Origin: Desulfatibacillum aliphaticivorans DSM 15576
Lineage (GTDB): Bacteria; Desulfobacterota; Desulfobacteria; Desulfobacterales; Desulfatibacillaceae
Length of the DNA stretch: 64,000 nt
Assembly (NCBI RefSeq): GCF_000429905.1
Contig: NZ_AUCT01000008.1
Location: 62,001-126,000 of the forward strand
Direction: 5' to 3'
Below, in pieces: positions 1 through 8,285 of the stretch. Every line of letters begins with the position of its first letter. Within the stretch, counting starts at the first letter, position 1. The notes beneath the pieces are model-generated. The model made no database searches, was not told where the DNA came from, and saw nothing but the letters and a program-made list of their open reading frames with translations. Made by a program: the position numbers and the translations under genes.

Positions 1-193
1 CGTCCGGCGTGTCACAATAAATTTGCCAGTTTCGATAGGCTTCATCAAATTGGCCTTTTATGGTCACGGTTTTTTCCGGCTGGGTGCTGGAATGGCCGAC
101 GCCCTGATCGGACGCGATTCCATGAGACGTCAGAGCAACCAACGATAACCCCACACACAGCATAACCATTTTAATATACAATGATTTATTCAT
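1..193 (-). CDS. Secreted protein of unknown function, 3' end outside the window
   Basis: An open frame on the minus strand starts with ATG at 193 and runs off the left edge after 64 codons. The first residues, MNKSLYIKMVMLCVGLSLVA, form a clear Sec signal peptide (positive start, hydrophobic core), so the product is exported. A purine-rich GGGGGAG lies just before the start. The remaining visible part (TSHGIASDQG...) matches no family I recognise. It is the downstream neighbour of another small secreted protein on the same strand (253-762), so the two may be co-expressed. Only the N-terminus can be judged. Confidence 0.6.
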   Translation of the reverse strand, partial: MNKSLYIKMVMLCVGLSLVALTSHGIASDQGVGHSSTQPEKTVTIKGQFDEAYRNWQIYCDTPD

Positions 194-252
194 ACTCCCC
201 CTAAAGTCCTGAGTATTGAGTTTGCAGCAGTTTCAAAAAAAACGTTTGCGCC

Positions 253-762
253 TTATTCGTAGAACTTATTTGAATACCATGTCTTTTCAACGACGTCGGA
301 AAAATTTGTCAGCAACACCTCCCGTTCATAAACAAGCTGCTCGTCAAACCGTAAGGTAGCGATATATACTAAAAAATCAGATCCATAGTGAAGTTCCAGG
401 CAATAGCCCTTGTCAGTTGAAATGAGAGCGGCTGTGCTCACATCAGCAATGTCACAAAAAGCGCTTCGAGCGATATATATCGGCTTTGAGTTTACGCTGA
501 TCATAATATTATCGACAATACTGCACGGAAACTTGGAATATGTGCAGCTGGTATGCTTTGTTGCTGGAGACGGCTCATGTGGGGAGCCAATATCAACCTC
601 ATGAGCGCTAATCACAACTTCAATATTCTCTGTTTCAGACTCGAATCTTAAAGTAGTTTCACCGCTGGAATTCACTTGCTGCTTGACGGGCTCGAAAGAC
701 GCCTGTGCGTAAGTTGCGAAGCCAAAACAAAAAATGAGCATTAGTGCGGATAATATTCGCAT
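253..762 (-). CDS. Hypothetical secreted protein (169 aa)
   Basis: The start is supported by AGGAGG seven bases before the ATG at 762. Residues 1-22 (MRILSALMLIFCFGFATYAQ...) are a signal peptide with an AQA-type cleavage site. The mature part is about 147 residues with four to five cysteines (for example HTSCTYSKFPCS and SAFCDIAD), which could form disulfides in the periplasm. I recognise no family. The next gene on this strand also begins with a signal peptide. The function is unknown. Confidence 0.6.
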   Translation of the reverse strand: MRILSALMLIFCFGFATYAQASFEPVKQQVNSSGETTLRFESETENIEVVISAHEVDIGSPHEPSPATKHTSCTYSKFPCSIVDNIMISVNSKPIYIARSAFCDIADVSTAALISTDKGYCLELHYGSDFLVYIATLRFDEQLVYEREVLLTNFSDVVEKTWYSNKFYE

Positions 763-852
763 AGCGCCTCCTGCTTTAACTGCCCCATATCAACCATAAA
801 ATAAGCATGTTATAGAAATCAATCAGCATATGAAAGCCTAAAAAGCAGATTT

Positions 853-1605
853 TCATTGTTTTTCCATCATCGGAGTTTCTGTAATTGTAAAACTTGCCAA
901 AATACAGTCAATGGCCTCCTGGTCCAGGCCGATGAAATCGATCTCGTATGATTTGTCATCTTTCCCAAAAACCCAACACCTGACAGGGCCAAAGGCCGCT
1001 CCAATATCCGGGGGATTTGGCGTTGGAAATCCCAACTGGATAATGTTCAAGTTTTCGGTGGAGGCAGTATATTGATGCTCATCTGCATTGAGCGGCTTCA
1101 TCATCAGCAGAAGAAACGCTCGCCAGATCTCTTCCTTGGAGTCAAAAAAGGAAATTTGATCCGGCGTGACCTGGAGCTGACGCCTGTTGAATTCATATAA
1201 GCTCACAGGTTCGTCGCCGTACAGCATGTTCTTCAGGTCGCGATACTCCTCGCTTTCCTGAAAATCAGAGGGGCATTTCCTTACGTGCACTGCGGCGGCG
1301 CTTTCAAGAGAATATGAAAAAACCCATTCCGTCGCCGACATTTTTTCAACAGGGTGTGGAGAAACAAAGAAAAAACCCGGGGCGGCGATTTCAACCTCAC
1401 TGGGAGAATGGCTTGTACACTCTATGCGCCCCCGGTCTTCCAAAACAGCGTTGTAAGCGCTGGACTTGTCCCGCCCATACTTGAATTTTACCATACTCCA
1501 GAGAAAAAGCCTCTCATGCATGGCGACCAGGGCATACATACAAACAACTATCACAACGCTAACGACGATCCACACATCCCGCTTCCGCTTAAAAGTGTTC
1601 GCCAT
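853..1605 (-). CDS. Hypothetical single-pass membrane protein
   Basis: I chose the ATG at 1605 (MANTFKRKRD) because GGAG lies eight bases upstream; a longer GTG start at 1662 has no ribosome-binding site. The 250-residue product has a basic N-terminus, one transmembrane helix at about residues 12-32 (VWIVVSVVIVVCMYALVAM) and a large C-terminal domain that should lie in the periplasm. The domain is not one I can name. It sits among other small exported proteins of unknown function at the left end of the window. Confidence 0.55.
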   Translation of the reverse strand: MANTFKRKRDVWIVVSVVIVVCMYALVAMHERLFLWSMVKFKYGRDKSSAYNAVLEDRGRIECTSHSPSEVEIAAPGFFFVSPHPVEKMSATEWVFSYSLESAAAVHVRKCPSDFQESEEYRDLKNMLYGDEPVSLYEFNRRQLQVTPDQISFFDSKEEIWRAFLLLMMKPLNADEHQYTASTENLNIIQLGFPTPNPPDIGAAFGPVRCWVFGKDDKSYEIDFIGLDQEAIDCILASFTITETPMMEKQ

Positions 1606-1857
1606 TAGTGCGTCTCCACGCTGCGGCCCTCGCCGTCTCCTATCTGTAATGGGAATTGCCACTTTTGAATTAACCAGAACAATCTCAAAAACTCAACAAT
1701 TATGGCATAATGCTGAAAATAAAACCGCCTCGCCCTTGGAAAATATGGCCATCTCGTATACAATCAGCCAAAGGGCGTCGGATGAACCTGCGCGCATGCT
1801 TTTTCCTTAATGAACGGCATTAGTCATATTTCAATCTTTTTATGAGGGAAACGGATA

Positions 1858-2412
1858 TTGGCGTTTTGGAATAAAATAAACTATCCAAGAACATTCATCC
1901 CGTTGGGAATTTTCTGTCTAATCGTCATTGTTATCGCCTTATCATGGTGGAAAGCAGTTTCCCTTTCTTCGGGAAAAAGTTTCGACATCACCCCTGAAAA
2001 CTATCAAATCCCCGTTTATCCCATAGCCAAAGTAATCAATAGATATTCCAGGCTTGATCGACAGGCGAAAGGGTTGGACTTTAGAGTCAGACAAAACTTT
2101 CCCGCAAGGGACCTGAGGGATTTCTATGAAAAGGAGATGAAAGCATTGGGCTGGAGCCCATACCAGGATCGAAAAAACAAAAAGTCTGACAGAACGTGGA
2201 TGGGACGCGTTTCCAGGTCAAAGGAAAATCCTCGATACATTGCCGAGTATACGGCGGATTGGATACATTACGAGCGTTTGGAAAAGGCACGGCTGATGCT
2301 GAGCTATTCTTGGACGAACTATGACGACCGCTCAAAAATCGACTATTCCAACAACCAAGACCTGTCCGGAACTATTACTATTACGCCTTATGCTAAAAGG
2401 CGCTTTCATTAA
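1858..2412 (+). CDS. Hypothetical membrane-anchored protein (184 aa)
   Basis: Translation probably starts at TTG 1858, with GAGGGA a few bases upstream. A single transmembrane helix covers about residues 14-31 (FIPLGIFCLIVIVIALSWW). The soluble part contains the stretch RDLRDFYEKEMKALGW; a motif of this type (a folded segment followed by FY..E....GW) recurs in small envelope proteins of unknown function. No catalytic motif is visible. It is transcribed away from the minus-strand genes to its left. Confidence 0.5.
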   Translation: MAFWNKINYPRTFIPLGIFCLIVIVIALSWWKAVSLSSGKSFDITPENYQIPVYPIAKVINRYSRLDRQAKGLDFRVRQNFPARDLRDFYEKEMKALGWSPYQDRKNKKSDRTWMGRVSRSKENPRYIAEYTADWIHYERLEKARLMLSYSWTNYDDRSKIDYSNNQDLSGTITITPYAKRRFH

Positions 2413-2680
2413 GCGGGAGCCTGGAATGGCAGTTTGCTCTATTCAATTTTAGGACCACAAATTAATTTCCGGGCCGCCTTGTTATGTAAAATTAATGTCT
2501 TATCTTTTACGGGCGGTCCGGAACCCGGCTTTGAACTGGATTTACAATTCTCGATAACGCCGGGCGCCTGTTCCCTTGACTTTAGGCGGCAGGTAACATA
2601 GAAATCACAAGCAATCAGGCGGGGGAATCCACCGGACGGATTTCGCCTGAAACAAATTGAATCAATTGGGTAAAATCCTC

Positions 2681-3235
2681 ATGCGCAGGCGCAGCCGACA
2701 AATATTGTCCCTTTTATGGACCTTGCTGGTTTTGGGATTGTTAGTCCCACTAGGAAGCCTGTTTGCGGACCAGACACGCCCGGAGTCCGGCGCGGAGCAA
2801 GGCGCGCTGCAGGAGAGGACCGACGTCGCCCATTTGTATTTTATCAGCCCCAAGGGGTATCACCTGGCGGCGGAGGATCGCCGTTTGGAAGCCAATCAGG
2901 CGCCGGCCTTGCACGCCAAAGCCCTGATACAAGCCCTGTTGGACGGCCCCCGGGGCGACGGTTTGCGATGCATACCCGAGGATACGCGGCTTTTGGCCGT
3001 TTATGTTCGGAACGGACTGTGCTATGTTGATTTTTCCCGGGAGATCTCGCAAGGGCTTCCCGGAGGCGCCGAGGCGGAGTACATGACCGTATTCGCCCTG
3101 GTCAACACCTTGTGCCTGAACGTCCAGGATATCTCCTCCGTTAAAATCCTGATTGAAGGTAAAGAAGCTGAAACCCTTGGCGGCCATGTGGAACTGACTT
3201 ATCCATTTGGCGCAGACATGACGATAATACGATGA
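2681..3235 (+). CDS. GerMN-domain exported protein
   Basis: The ATG at 2681 gives MRRRSRQILSLLWTLLVLGL, a good signal peptide or membrane anchor; an upstream TTG at 2657 is possible, but neither start has a strong ribosome-binding site. Residues of about 50-175 (VAHLYFISPKGYHLAAEDRR, then ALIQALLDGPRGDG, then VYVRNGLCYVDFSREIS, then the region ending ILIEGKEAETLGGHVEL) have the layout of the GerMN (sporulation/spore-germination) domain. In Gram-negative bacteria this domain occurs in envelope proteins of uncertain role. Its stop codon overlaps the fusA start by four bases (ATGA), so the two genes are translationally coupled, an unusual pairing. Confidence 0.75.
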   Translation: MRRRSRQILSLLWTLLVLGLLVPLGSLFADQTRPESGAEQGALQERTDVAHLYFISPKGYHLAAEDRRLEANQAPALHAKALIQALLDGPRGDGLRCIPEDTRLLAVYVRNGLCYVDFSREISQGLPGGAEAEYMTVFALVNTLCLNVQDISSVKILIEGKEAETLGGHVELTYPFGADMTIIR

Positions 3236-5265
3236 GTAAAAAAATACCTGTAAGCAAAATGCGCAATATCGGCATCATCGCTCATATTGACGCTGGAAAA
3301 ACCACGGTGACCGAGCGCATCCTGTACTACACCGGACGCTCTCACAAGCTCGGCGAGGTCCACGACGGCGAGGCCGTTATGGACTGGATGACCGACGAAC
3401 AGGAACGGGGAATCACCATTACCTCGGCGGTGACCACCTGCCATTGGGACGGCCATGAAATCCATATTATTGACACTCCCGGGCATGTGGACTTCACCAT
3501 CGAGGTGGAGCGCTCCCTGCGGGTGCTTGACGGCGCCATCGGCGTTTTCTGCGCCGTGGGCGGGGTTCAGCCCCAGTCGGAAACCGTGTGGCGGCAGGCC
3601 GACAAGTACCATGTCCCCAAAATGGCCTTTGTGAACAAAATGGACCGCATCGGCGCGGACTTCTTCGGCACGGTCCAGGAATTGAAGGACATCCTGGGCA
3701 TTAAGCCCCTGCTGCTCCAGATCCCCATTGGCGCGGAAGACGCCTTTGAAGGCGTTATCGACCTGTTGAACATGGAGCAGATCACCTGGGACGAAACCAG
3801 CCTGGGCGCCTCGTTTCAAAGATCGCCTCTGGAAGGCGACCGGGCCGAAGAGGCCGAGACCTACCGGGAGCAGCTTGTGGAAGACGTCGCGGAATTCGAC
3901 GACGAGCTGATGGAGCTCTACCTGGAGGAAGGGGAAGTCTCCAAGGATAGGCTGATCCAGGGCATCCGCAAGGCGACCATCGAATCCGGCGCCGTGCCGG
4001 TCCTGTGCGGATCCGCCTTGCGCAACGTGGGAGTTCAGCCCCTGCTGGACGCCATCACGGCCTTTTTGCCGAGCCCCAAGGAAGTTCCTCCGGCCCGGGG
4101 CGTGCATCCCGAGTCCAAGGAGGAAATCATCTGCGGCAATTCGGAGAAGGACCCCCTGGCCGCCCTGATTTTTAAAGTATCCATGCCCGAAGGCCGAAAG
4201 CTATGCTTCGCCCGCATATACAGCGGCAAGCTCATCGCCGGCCAGGACGTGTTCAATCCCACTTTGGGCCGCAAGGAAAAGCCCGCCCGCATCTTGTCCA
4301 TCCACGCCAACAAGCGGGAACGCATCGAACAGGCGGGCGCGGGAAACATCGTGGGCATCGTGGGCATGAAAGACTCCTCCACCGGCGACACCTTGTGCAC
4401 CATGGACAAGCCGGTCATGCTGGAGCGCATCGAAACCTACGAGCCGGTCATTTCCATCGCCGTGGAGCCCAAGACCCACAGCGATCAGGAAAAACTTCCC
4501 GCGGTTCTGGATAAGCTCATGGCGGAAGACCCCACATTCAAGGTGCGGGAGGACGAGGAAACCGGCCAGACCATCATCTCAGGCATGGGAGAATTGCACC
4601 TGGAAATCCTGGTCAGCCGCATGCAGCGGGAATTCAACACCCAGGTCAACGTGGGCAAACCCCAGGTCGTCTACCGCGAAACCGTGGGCAAGGAAGCCGT
4701 GGGAACCGGATTGTTCGACCGCGAGGTCGCCGGCCACAATCATTTCGCCCAGGTGGACATCCGCCTGGAGCCCCGGTCCAGAGGGACGGGCAACACATTC
4801 GCCGTGGCCCCCGGGTTCGACGCCATCCCGGAACACCTCATTCCTCATATAGAGCAAGGCGTGATGGAAGCCTTTGGCAGCGGCGTGGTCATGGGTTACC
4901 CCGTGCTGGACGTAGCCGCCACACTGGCGGGCGGCGTTTTTCGGGAAGGCGCAGGGACCGACCTGGCGTTCCGCGTGGCCGCCTCCATGGCCGTGAACGA
5001 CGCCTTGCTGGCTGCGGACTCCGCATTGCTGGAGCCCATCCTGGACCTGGAAATCACGGCGCCGGAAGCCAATACCGGCGACGTCATCGGAGATTTGAAC
5101 TCCCGGGGCGGCAAAATCGAAGCTCTGGAATCCGCCACCGGCGTGGGAATCATCAAGGCTGTGGCGCCCTTGTCCAAGATGTTCGGGTACTCCACCGATC
5201 TGAGGTCCGCCACCCAGGGCCGGGGAACCTTTAGCATGAAGTTCTCCCATTACGACAAAATTTAG
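3232..5265 (+). CDS. fusA: Translation elongation factor G (EF-G family)
   Basis: This is a GTPase of the EF-G family that drives tRNA-mRNA translocation and/or ribosome recycling. All G motifs are visible: G1 AHIDAGKTT near residue 17, G2 RGITIT near 60, G3 DTPGH near 82, G4 NKMD near 136 and G5 GSA near 262. The typical EF-G domains II-V follow (GMGELHLEIL near residue 450). At 677 aa it is slightly shorter than the usual 690-700. It is not flanked by rpsL/rpsG/tuf, so it may be a second EF-G paralogue of the kind found in spirochaetes and delta-proteobacteria rather than the str-operon copy; that is inference. The start overlaps the GerMN gene by four bases, and a strong hairpin terminator follows. 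Confidence 0.95.
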   Translation: MSKKIPVSKMRNIGIIAHIDAGKTTVTERILYYTGRSHKLGEVHDGEAVMDWMTDEQERGITITSAVTTCHWDGHEIHIIDTPGHVDFTIEVERSLRVLDGAIGVFCAVGGVQPQSETVWRQADKYHVPKMAFVNKMDRIGADFFGTVQELKDILGIKPLLLQIPIGAEDAFEGVIDLLNMEQITWDETSLGASFQRSPLEGDRAEEAETYREQLVEDVAEFDDELMELYLEEGEVSKDRLIQGIRKATIESGAVPVLCGSALRNVGVQPLLDAITAFLPSPKEVPPARGVHPESKEEIICGNSEKDPLAALIFKVSMPEGRKLCFARIYSGKLIAGQDVFNPTLGRKEKPARILSIHANKRERIEQAGAGNIVGIVGMKDSSTGDTLCTMDKPVMLERIETYEPVISIAVEPKTHSDQEKLPAVLDKLMAEDPTFKVREDEETGQTIISGMGELHLEILVSRMQREFNTQVNVGKPQVVYRETVGKEAVGTGLFDREVAGHNHFAQVDIRLEPRSRGTGNTFAVAPGFDAIPEHLIPHIEQGVMEAFGSGVVMGYPVLDVAATLAGGVFREGAGTDLAFRVAASMAVNDALLAADSALLEPILDLEITAPEANTGDVIGDLNSRGGKIEALESATGVGIIKAVAPLSKMFGYSTDLRSATQGRGTFSMKFSHYDKI

Positions 5266-5282
5266 CACTCCCCATAAACAGC

Positions 5283-5319
5283 AAAGCCAGGCTGCGATCG
5301 CCGCAGCCTGGCTTTTTTT
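5283..5319. terminator. Bidirectional Rho-independent terminator
   Basis: A 14-bp perfect stem (AAAGCCAGGCTGCG pairing with CGCAGCCTGGCTTT) with a five-base loop is followed by a T run. It sits between two convergent genes, the EF-G gene on the plus strand and the ferredoxin-domain gene on the minus strand, and A/T runs on both sides let it act in both directions. Confidence 0.9.
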
Positions 5320-5324
5320 GTCTG

Positions 5325-6416
5325 CTACTCCCCTGCGTATTTGGCCAAGTCTGCTTCAAAATCCAGGGTGGAGCGGATAAAATCGTATTTTTCCGGCTGG
5401 AAGGGCGCCACCCGTTTTTCCTCCGGCTGAATCTCCAGGCTCAGGGCCTCGGTGGGGCATGTGGTGGTGCAAAGCCCGCATCCAATGCAGCGGCCGGGAT
5501 CCACGCTGATAACGTCCTCGCCTTCCGTAAAGGCGTCCATGGGGCACCTTTCCACGCAGGTTCCGCAATTGATGCATTCTTCTTCATTTAATTGCACCAC
5601 GTAGTCCGAAGTCGCCATCAAAGCCGGTTTGGGGAAAAATTTGAAGCTCTTTAAAATCCCGCAACACTCCCGGCAGCAGTTGCAAATGCCTTCCACGCTC
5701 CGCTTGTCCCCGGCCAATTGGTGAACCAGGCCTTCCTCCTCCGCCTGCTTGATGATGGCAATGGCTTCTTCCTGGGAGATATACCGGCCGATTTTCAGGG
5801 TTTCGGCGTAAAGCTCGGCGTAAAAGCCAAAGCTGATGCACATTTCCTTGGTCTGGTTGCAGGGCTTGCCGATAATCCGGGTTTTGGCCTCGCAGGCGCA
5901 GGGGGTGACGGCGATTTTATCCTTACCCTGGATGATCTTGACCACATCGTAATAAGGGGCCACCGGCAGGTCGGCATTGACCTGCCCCTCCACAGGGATG
6001 GTTCTCACAAGGCGGCCTTTGGGTATGTATTCTTTTGCAAGATACTTTTGCAGCTTTTTGGCGACCTCTTTGAACTCCGGGTTGTCCGCCATCAACAGGC
6101 AGGCGTGTTCCAGCAATCCGTGCATGAAAGGAGCCACGGAATAATATTTGGCGTCTTCCTTTATCTTGGGAAAGGTCAGGCCCTTTTTCAGCATGCCGGT
6201 AAGAATTCTTTCCGCTTCCGCCAACTCCATCCCGGCCTTTTCCGCAATGATATGGGTAGGCTGCAGATACCGGCGAAGATGCAGGTACATCCGGGCTTCT
6301 TCTTCCGTAAACAGCACTTTTAAAAACTCAATTTCCACCTGGGATTCGGAGGCGTTGAATCCCACGGAGTATTGGTCGACATGTTCCCTGAGTTGGTGAT
6401 AAAGCTGGTCGTCCAT
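5325..6416 (-). CDS. 4Fe-4S ferredoxin-domain protein with N-terminal regulatory-like region
   Basis: I place the start at the ATG at 6416 (MDDQLYHQLREHVD) because GGAG lies eight bases upstream; an ATG two codons earlier has it too close. The 363-aa protein has a helical N-terminus (about 30-110, a winged-helix-like EEARMYLHLRR... region), a central cysteine-rich part (TPCACEAKTR, GICNCCRECCGILK) and a C-terminal double ferredoxin domain with CINCGTCVERCP and CIGCGLCTTTCP near residues 285-325, which can bind two [4Fe-4S] clusters. Proteins of this layout are common in sulfate reducers but have no assigned substrate, and a redox role is inferred. It has its own promoter with two palindromes. 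Confidence 0.8.
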   Translation of the reverse strand: MDDQLYHQLREHVDQYSVGFNASESQVEIEFLKVLFTEEEARMYLHLRRYLQPTHIIAEKAGMELAEAERILTGMLKKGLTFPKIKEDAKYYSVAPFMHGLLEHACLLMADNPEFKEVAKKLQKYLAKEYIPKGRLVRTIPVEGQVNADLPVAPYYDVVKIIQGKDKIAVTPCACEAKTRIIGKPCNQTKEMCISFGFYAELYAETLKIGRYISQEEAIAIIKQAEEEGLVHQLAGDKRSVEGICNCCRECCGILKSFKFFPKPALMATSDYVVQLNEEECINCGTCVERCPMDAFTEGEDVISVDPGRCIGCGLCTTTCPTEALSLEIQPEEKRVAPFQPEKYDFIRSTLDFEADLAKYAGE

Positions 6417-6487
6417 TGCCATGGCTCCATGTGTGCGGGTTAATGAAAGGCGGCTTTGCCGGAAAAGAGAATTCGCCGCCAATTAAT

Positions 6488-6497
6488 CGAACGTTCG
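6488..6497. promoter_or_regulatory. Palindromic operator CGAACGTTCG
   Basis: This perfect 10-bp palindrome lies immediately downstream of the -10 box of the ferredoxin-domain gene, over the expected transcription start. The same core occurs as a 14-bp palindrome before the SDR/dehydrogenase operon at 50718-50731. The position and form are typical of a TetR-family repressor site. Confidence 0.6.
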
Positions 6498-6509
6498 CTC
6501 GATTTTATA

Positions 6510-6538
6510 AGAATATACCCATGGGTATTTTATGTCAA
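6510..6538 (-). promoter_or_regulatory. Sigma-70 promoter with palindrome in the spacer
   Basis: Reading the minus strand, TTGACA (6538-6533) and TATTCT (6515-6510) are separated by exactly 17 bases. The spacer holds the perfect 14-bp palindrome ATACCCATGGGTAT (6515-6528). This promoter lies about 95 bases before the start of the ferredoxin-domain gene. Confidence 0.7.
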
Positions 6539-6583
6539 GCGTTGGAAAGCAGGGCTGAATTTCACGCCCACCCTCGATCATCC

Positions 6584-7465
6584 TCAAGCAGAAAATGAGG
6601 CCCTAAACTTTTTGATGAAATCCACGGGATGATAGGACATCTTGGCCTTGCGCAGGCCTTCGTCGCCTGTGTCCTGCTCCCGATTGACCAAGGCGAAATC
6701 CGCGCCGGCGTTTTCCAGGAATTGCTGGTTGACGGCCTGATAGGAGCCATGGAAATCGGGGGATCCTTTTTCAAAATGGATCAGCATCATATGGGGTAAA
6801 AAGGCCTCGCCTATGGTGTAGGCCGCAAGTTGATCCTCCACATAGATAAGCCCGCCCATGATGTTGGATAGGGAGTCCCAGTGGTCCAGGACTTTGGAAA
6901 TGCCATCATTCTCGGCGGCCAGGGTTTCCACGGACTCGCAGTCCCGCCATTGGCACCAGGACTCCTGCAAACTCAGGGCCTCTTTGGCGTTGGAGGCGTC
7001 CATGGGGACGTACCGGGCCGGGTAGGATTTTTTGAAGCGGTTCAGGTGATTTTTCTTGGAGTGGTACTTTTTGCCGCTAAGCGCAACCAGGTCAGGGACG
7101 GAGTACAGATAATCCCATTGGCCCCGGTCCTCTTCCAATTGCATGGAAAGGCCCTGTGCGTTTCTCCAGAAAACCGCCAGCTTTTCGGGAATGCGGGAAA
7201 ACGCGGCCGAGCCGCCTAATCCTTCCAGGGCTTGGGGCCAATCCACAGACTCCCAATCGCCCATGGGCGCCCAATACACGGTTTGCGGGCGGGTCTGGCG
7301 AATCCAGACCAGAGGGCCGGTCCAGGCCCATTCCAGGCCGTGGGCTTCCTGCCAGGCGAACAGGTTGATGAAGCTGTATTCCGAACTGGGCTCCGGGCAC
7401 TTTGCAAGGAAATCCAGATAGGCATTTTGACGGTCCAGATTGATTGGCTCGAATGATAAAGTCAT
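6584..7465 (-). CDS. DUF2156 / phosphatidylglycerol lysyltransferase C-terminal-domain protein
   Basis: The 293-aa protein has the GNAT-like fold of the DUF2156 (LPG synthetase C-terminal) family. Visible family features include SEYSFINLFAWQ near residue 30, the basic motif GKKYHSKKNHLNRFKKSYP near residue 135, and a C-terminal HGSYQAVNQQFLE...VNREQDTGDEGLRKAK segment, typical of the acyl/aminoacyl-transfer site. Unlike MprF there are no membrane helices, so it should be a soluble member whose donor and acceptor are unknown. GGAAG precedes the ATG at 7465. Confidence 0.8.
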   Translation of the reverse strand: MTLSFEPINLDRQNAYLDFLAKCPEPSSEYSFINLFAWQEAHGLEWAWTGPLVWIRQTRPQTVYWAPMGDWESVDWPQALEGLGGSAAFSRIPEKLAVFWRNAQGLSMQLEEDRGQWDYLYSVPDLVALSGKKYHSKKNHLNRFKKSYPARYVPMDASNAKEALSLQESWCQWRDCESVETLAAENDGISKVLDHWDSLSNIMGGLIYVEDQLAAYTIGEAFLPHMMLIHFEKGSPDFHGSYQAVNQQFLENAGADFALVNREQDTGDEGLRKAKMSYHPVDFIKKFRASFSA

Positions 7466-7521
7466 GACGTCTTCCGGCTTGGTTATAATTCAAAACTGCC
7501 GGAATGAATTGTAGTCCAGGG

Positions 7522-8160
7522 TCAGGCGCAGTTCAACTGATTGTTTGAAAGGAAATCAGGCAGGGGAAAAATTTGGTTGATGATGGGGGCGGCCTCTCCG
7601 GATTTAAGGGCCGCAACCAGGTCTTGCCACCCGTTGACGAACCGGGGGAAGTGCGTGGCGGACCGGCCCAACTCCTCCAGGGAATGGGCGTCGCTGCCTC
7701 CTACGGTGTTGATGGGGTATTTGGCCTTCCACTGGGCGATCATGCCGTTTTCTTCAAAAGTGTTCCGGCCGTTCATCTCTTCCACGGCGGCGACCATTCC
7801 GTCGGCGGCGAGCCGCTCTTCTCCGGGCCTTTTTTTCCGGAACGGATGGGCTAAAATCGCCGCCCCGCCCATGGCGTCCATCCTGGCCAGAATCTCGTCC
7901 GCGGACAGACCGCCGGGGAAATCCAGGTCCGGCCCGAACAAAAGCAGATCTCCTTGCGGCGTGGCGTACTCCGTCCCCACAATCACAACCAGGCCGTCCA
8001 GCATAAACCCGTCCCGGGAGGAGACGGGGCCGCTGGCCTCATAGTGGTCCGTGATGCACACCCCGTCCAGGCCGCGCAGACCGGCAAAGGCCTTGATCTG
8101 GTCCATGGTCAGGTTGCTGCACGGAGACGCCGTGCTATGTACGTGGAGGTCAAGTATCAT
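7522..8160 (-). CDS. PHP-domain metal-dependent phosphoesterase
   Basis: The 212-aa product is a compact PHP domain. The metal-binding motifs appear in order: LHVHSTAS at residues 5-12, TDHYE near 37, EYATPQGD near 63, LAHPF near 103 and GGSDAH near 155. PHP enzymes hydrolyse phosphate esters with a trinuclear metal centre; TrpH/YciV-like members act on 3',5'-nucleotide bisphosphates or RNA ends. The substrate here is not evident. It sits in the same direction and 57 bases downstream of nothing obviously related; the upstream intergenic stretch is A/T rich. Confidence 0.85.
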   Translation of the reverse strand: MILDLHVHSTASPCSNLTMDQIKAFAGLRGLDGVCITDHYEASGPVSSRDGFMLDGLVVIVGTEYATPQGDLLLFGPDLDFPGGLSADEILARMDAMGGAAILAHPFRKKRPGEERLAADGMVAAVEEMNGRNTFEENGMIAQWKAKYPINTVGGSDAHSLEELGRSATHFPRFVNGWQDLVAALKSGEAAPIINQIFPLPDFLSNNQLNCA

Positions 8161-8285
8161 GGTGAAAAGTATAATAATATTTTCTCAATAGATCAAATCG
8201 ATAATTCCAATCTTTCGCGGCGCATTTATAGGATGGAATAATGTATGGCTTGGCGCCGATTACCGCCCCATGATATGCTTGAAGC

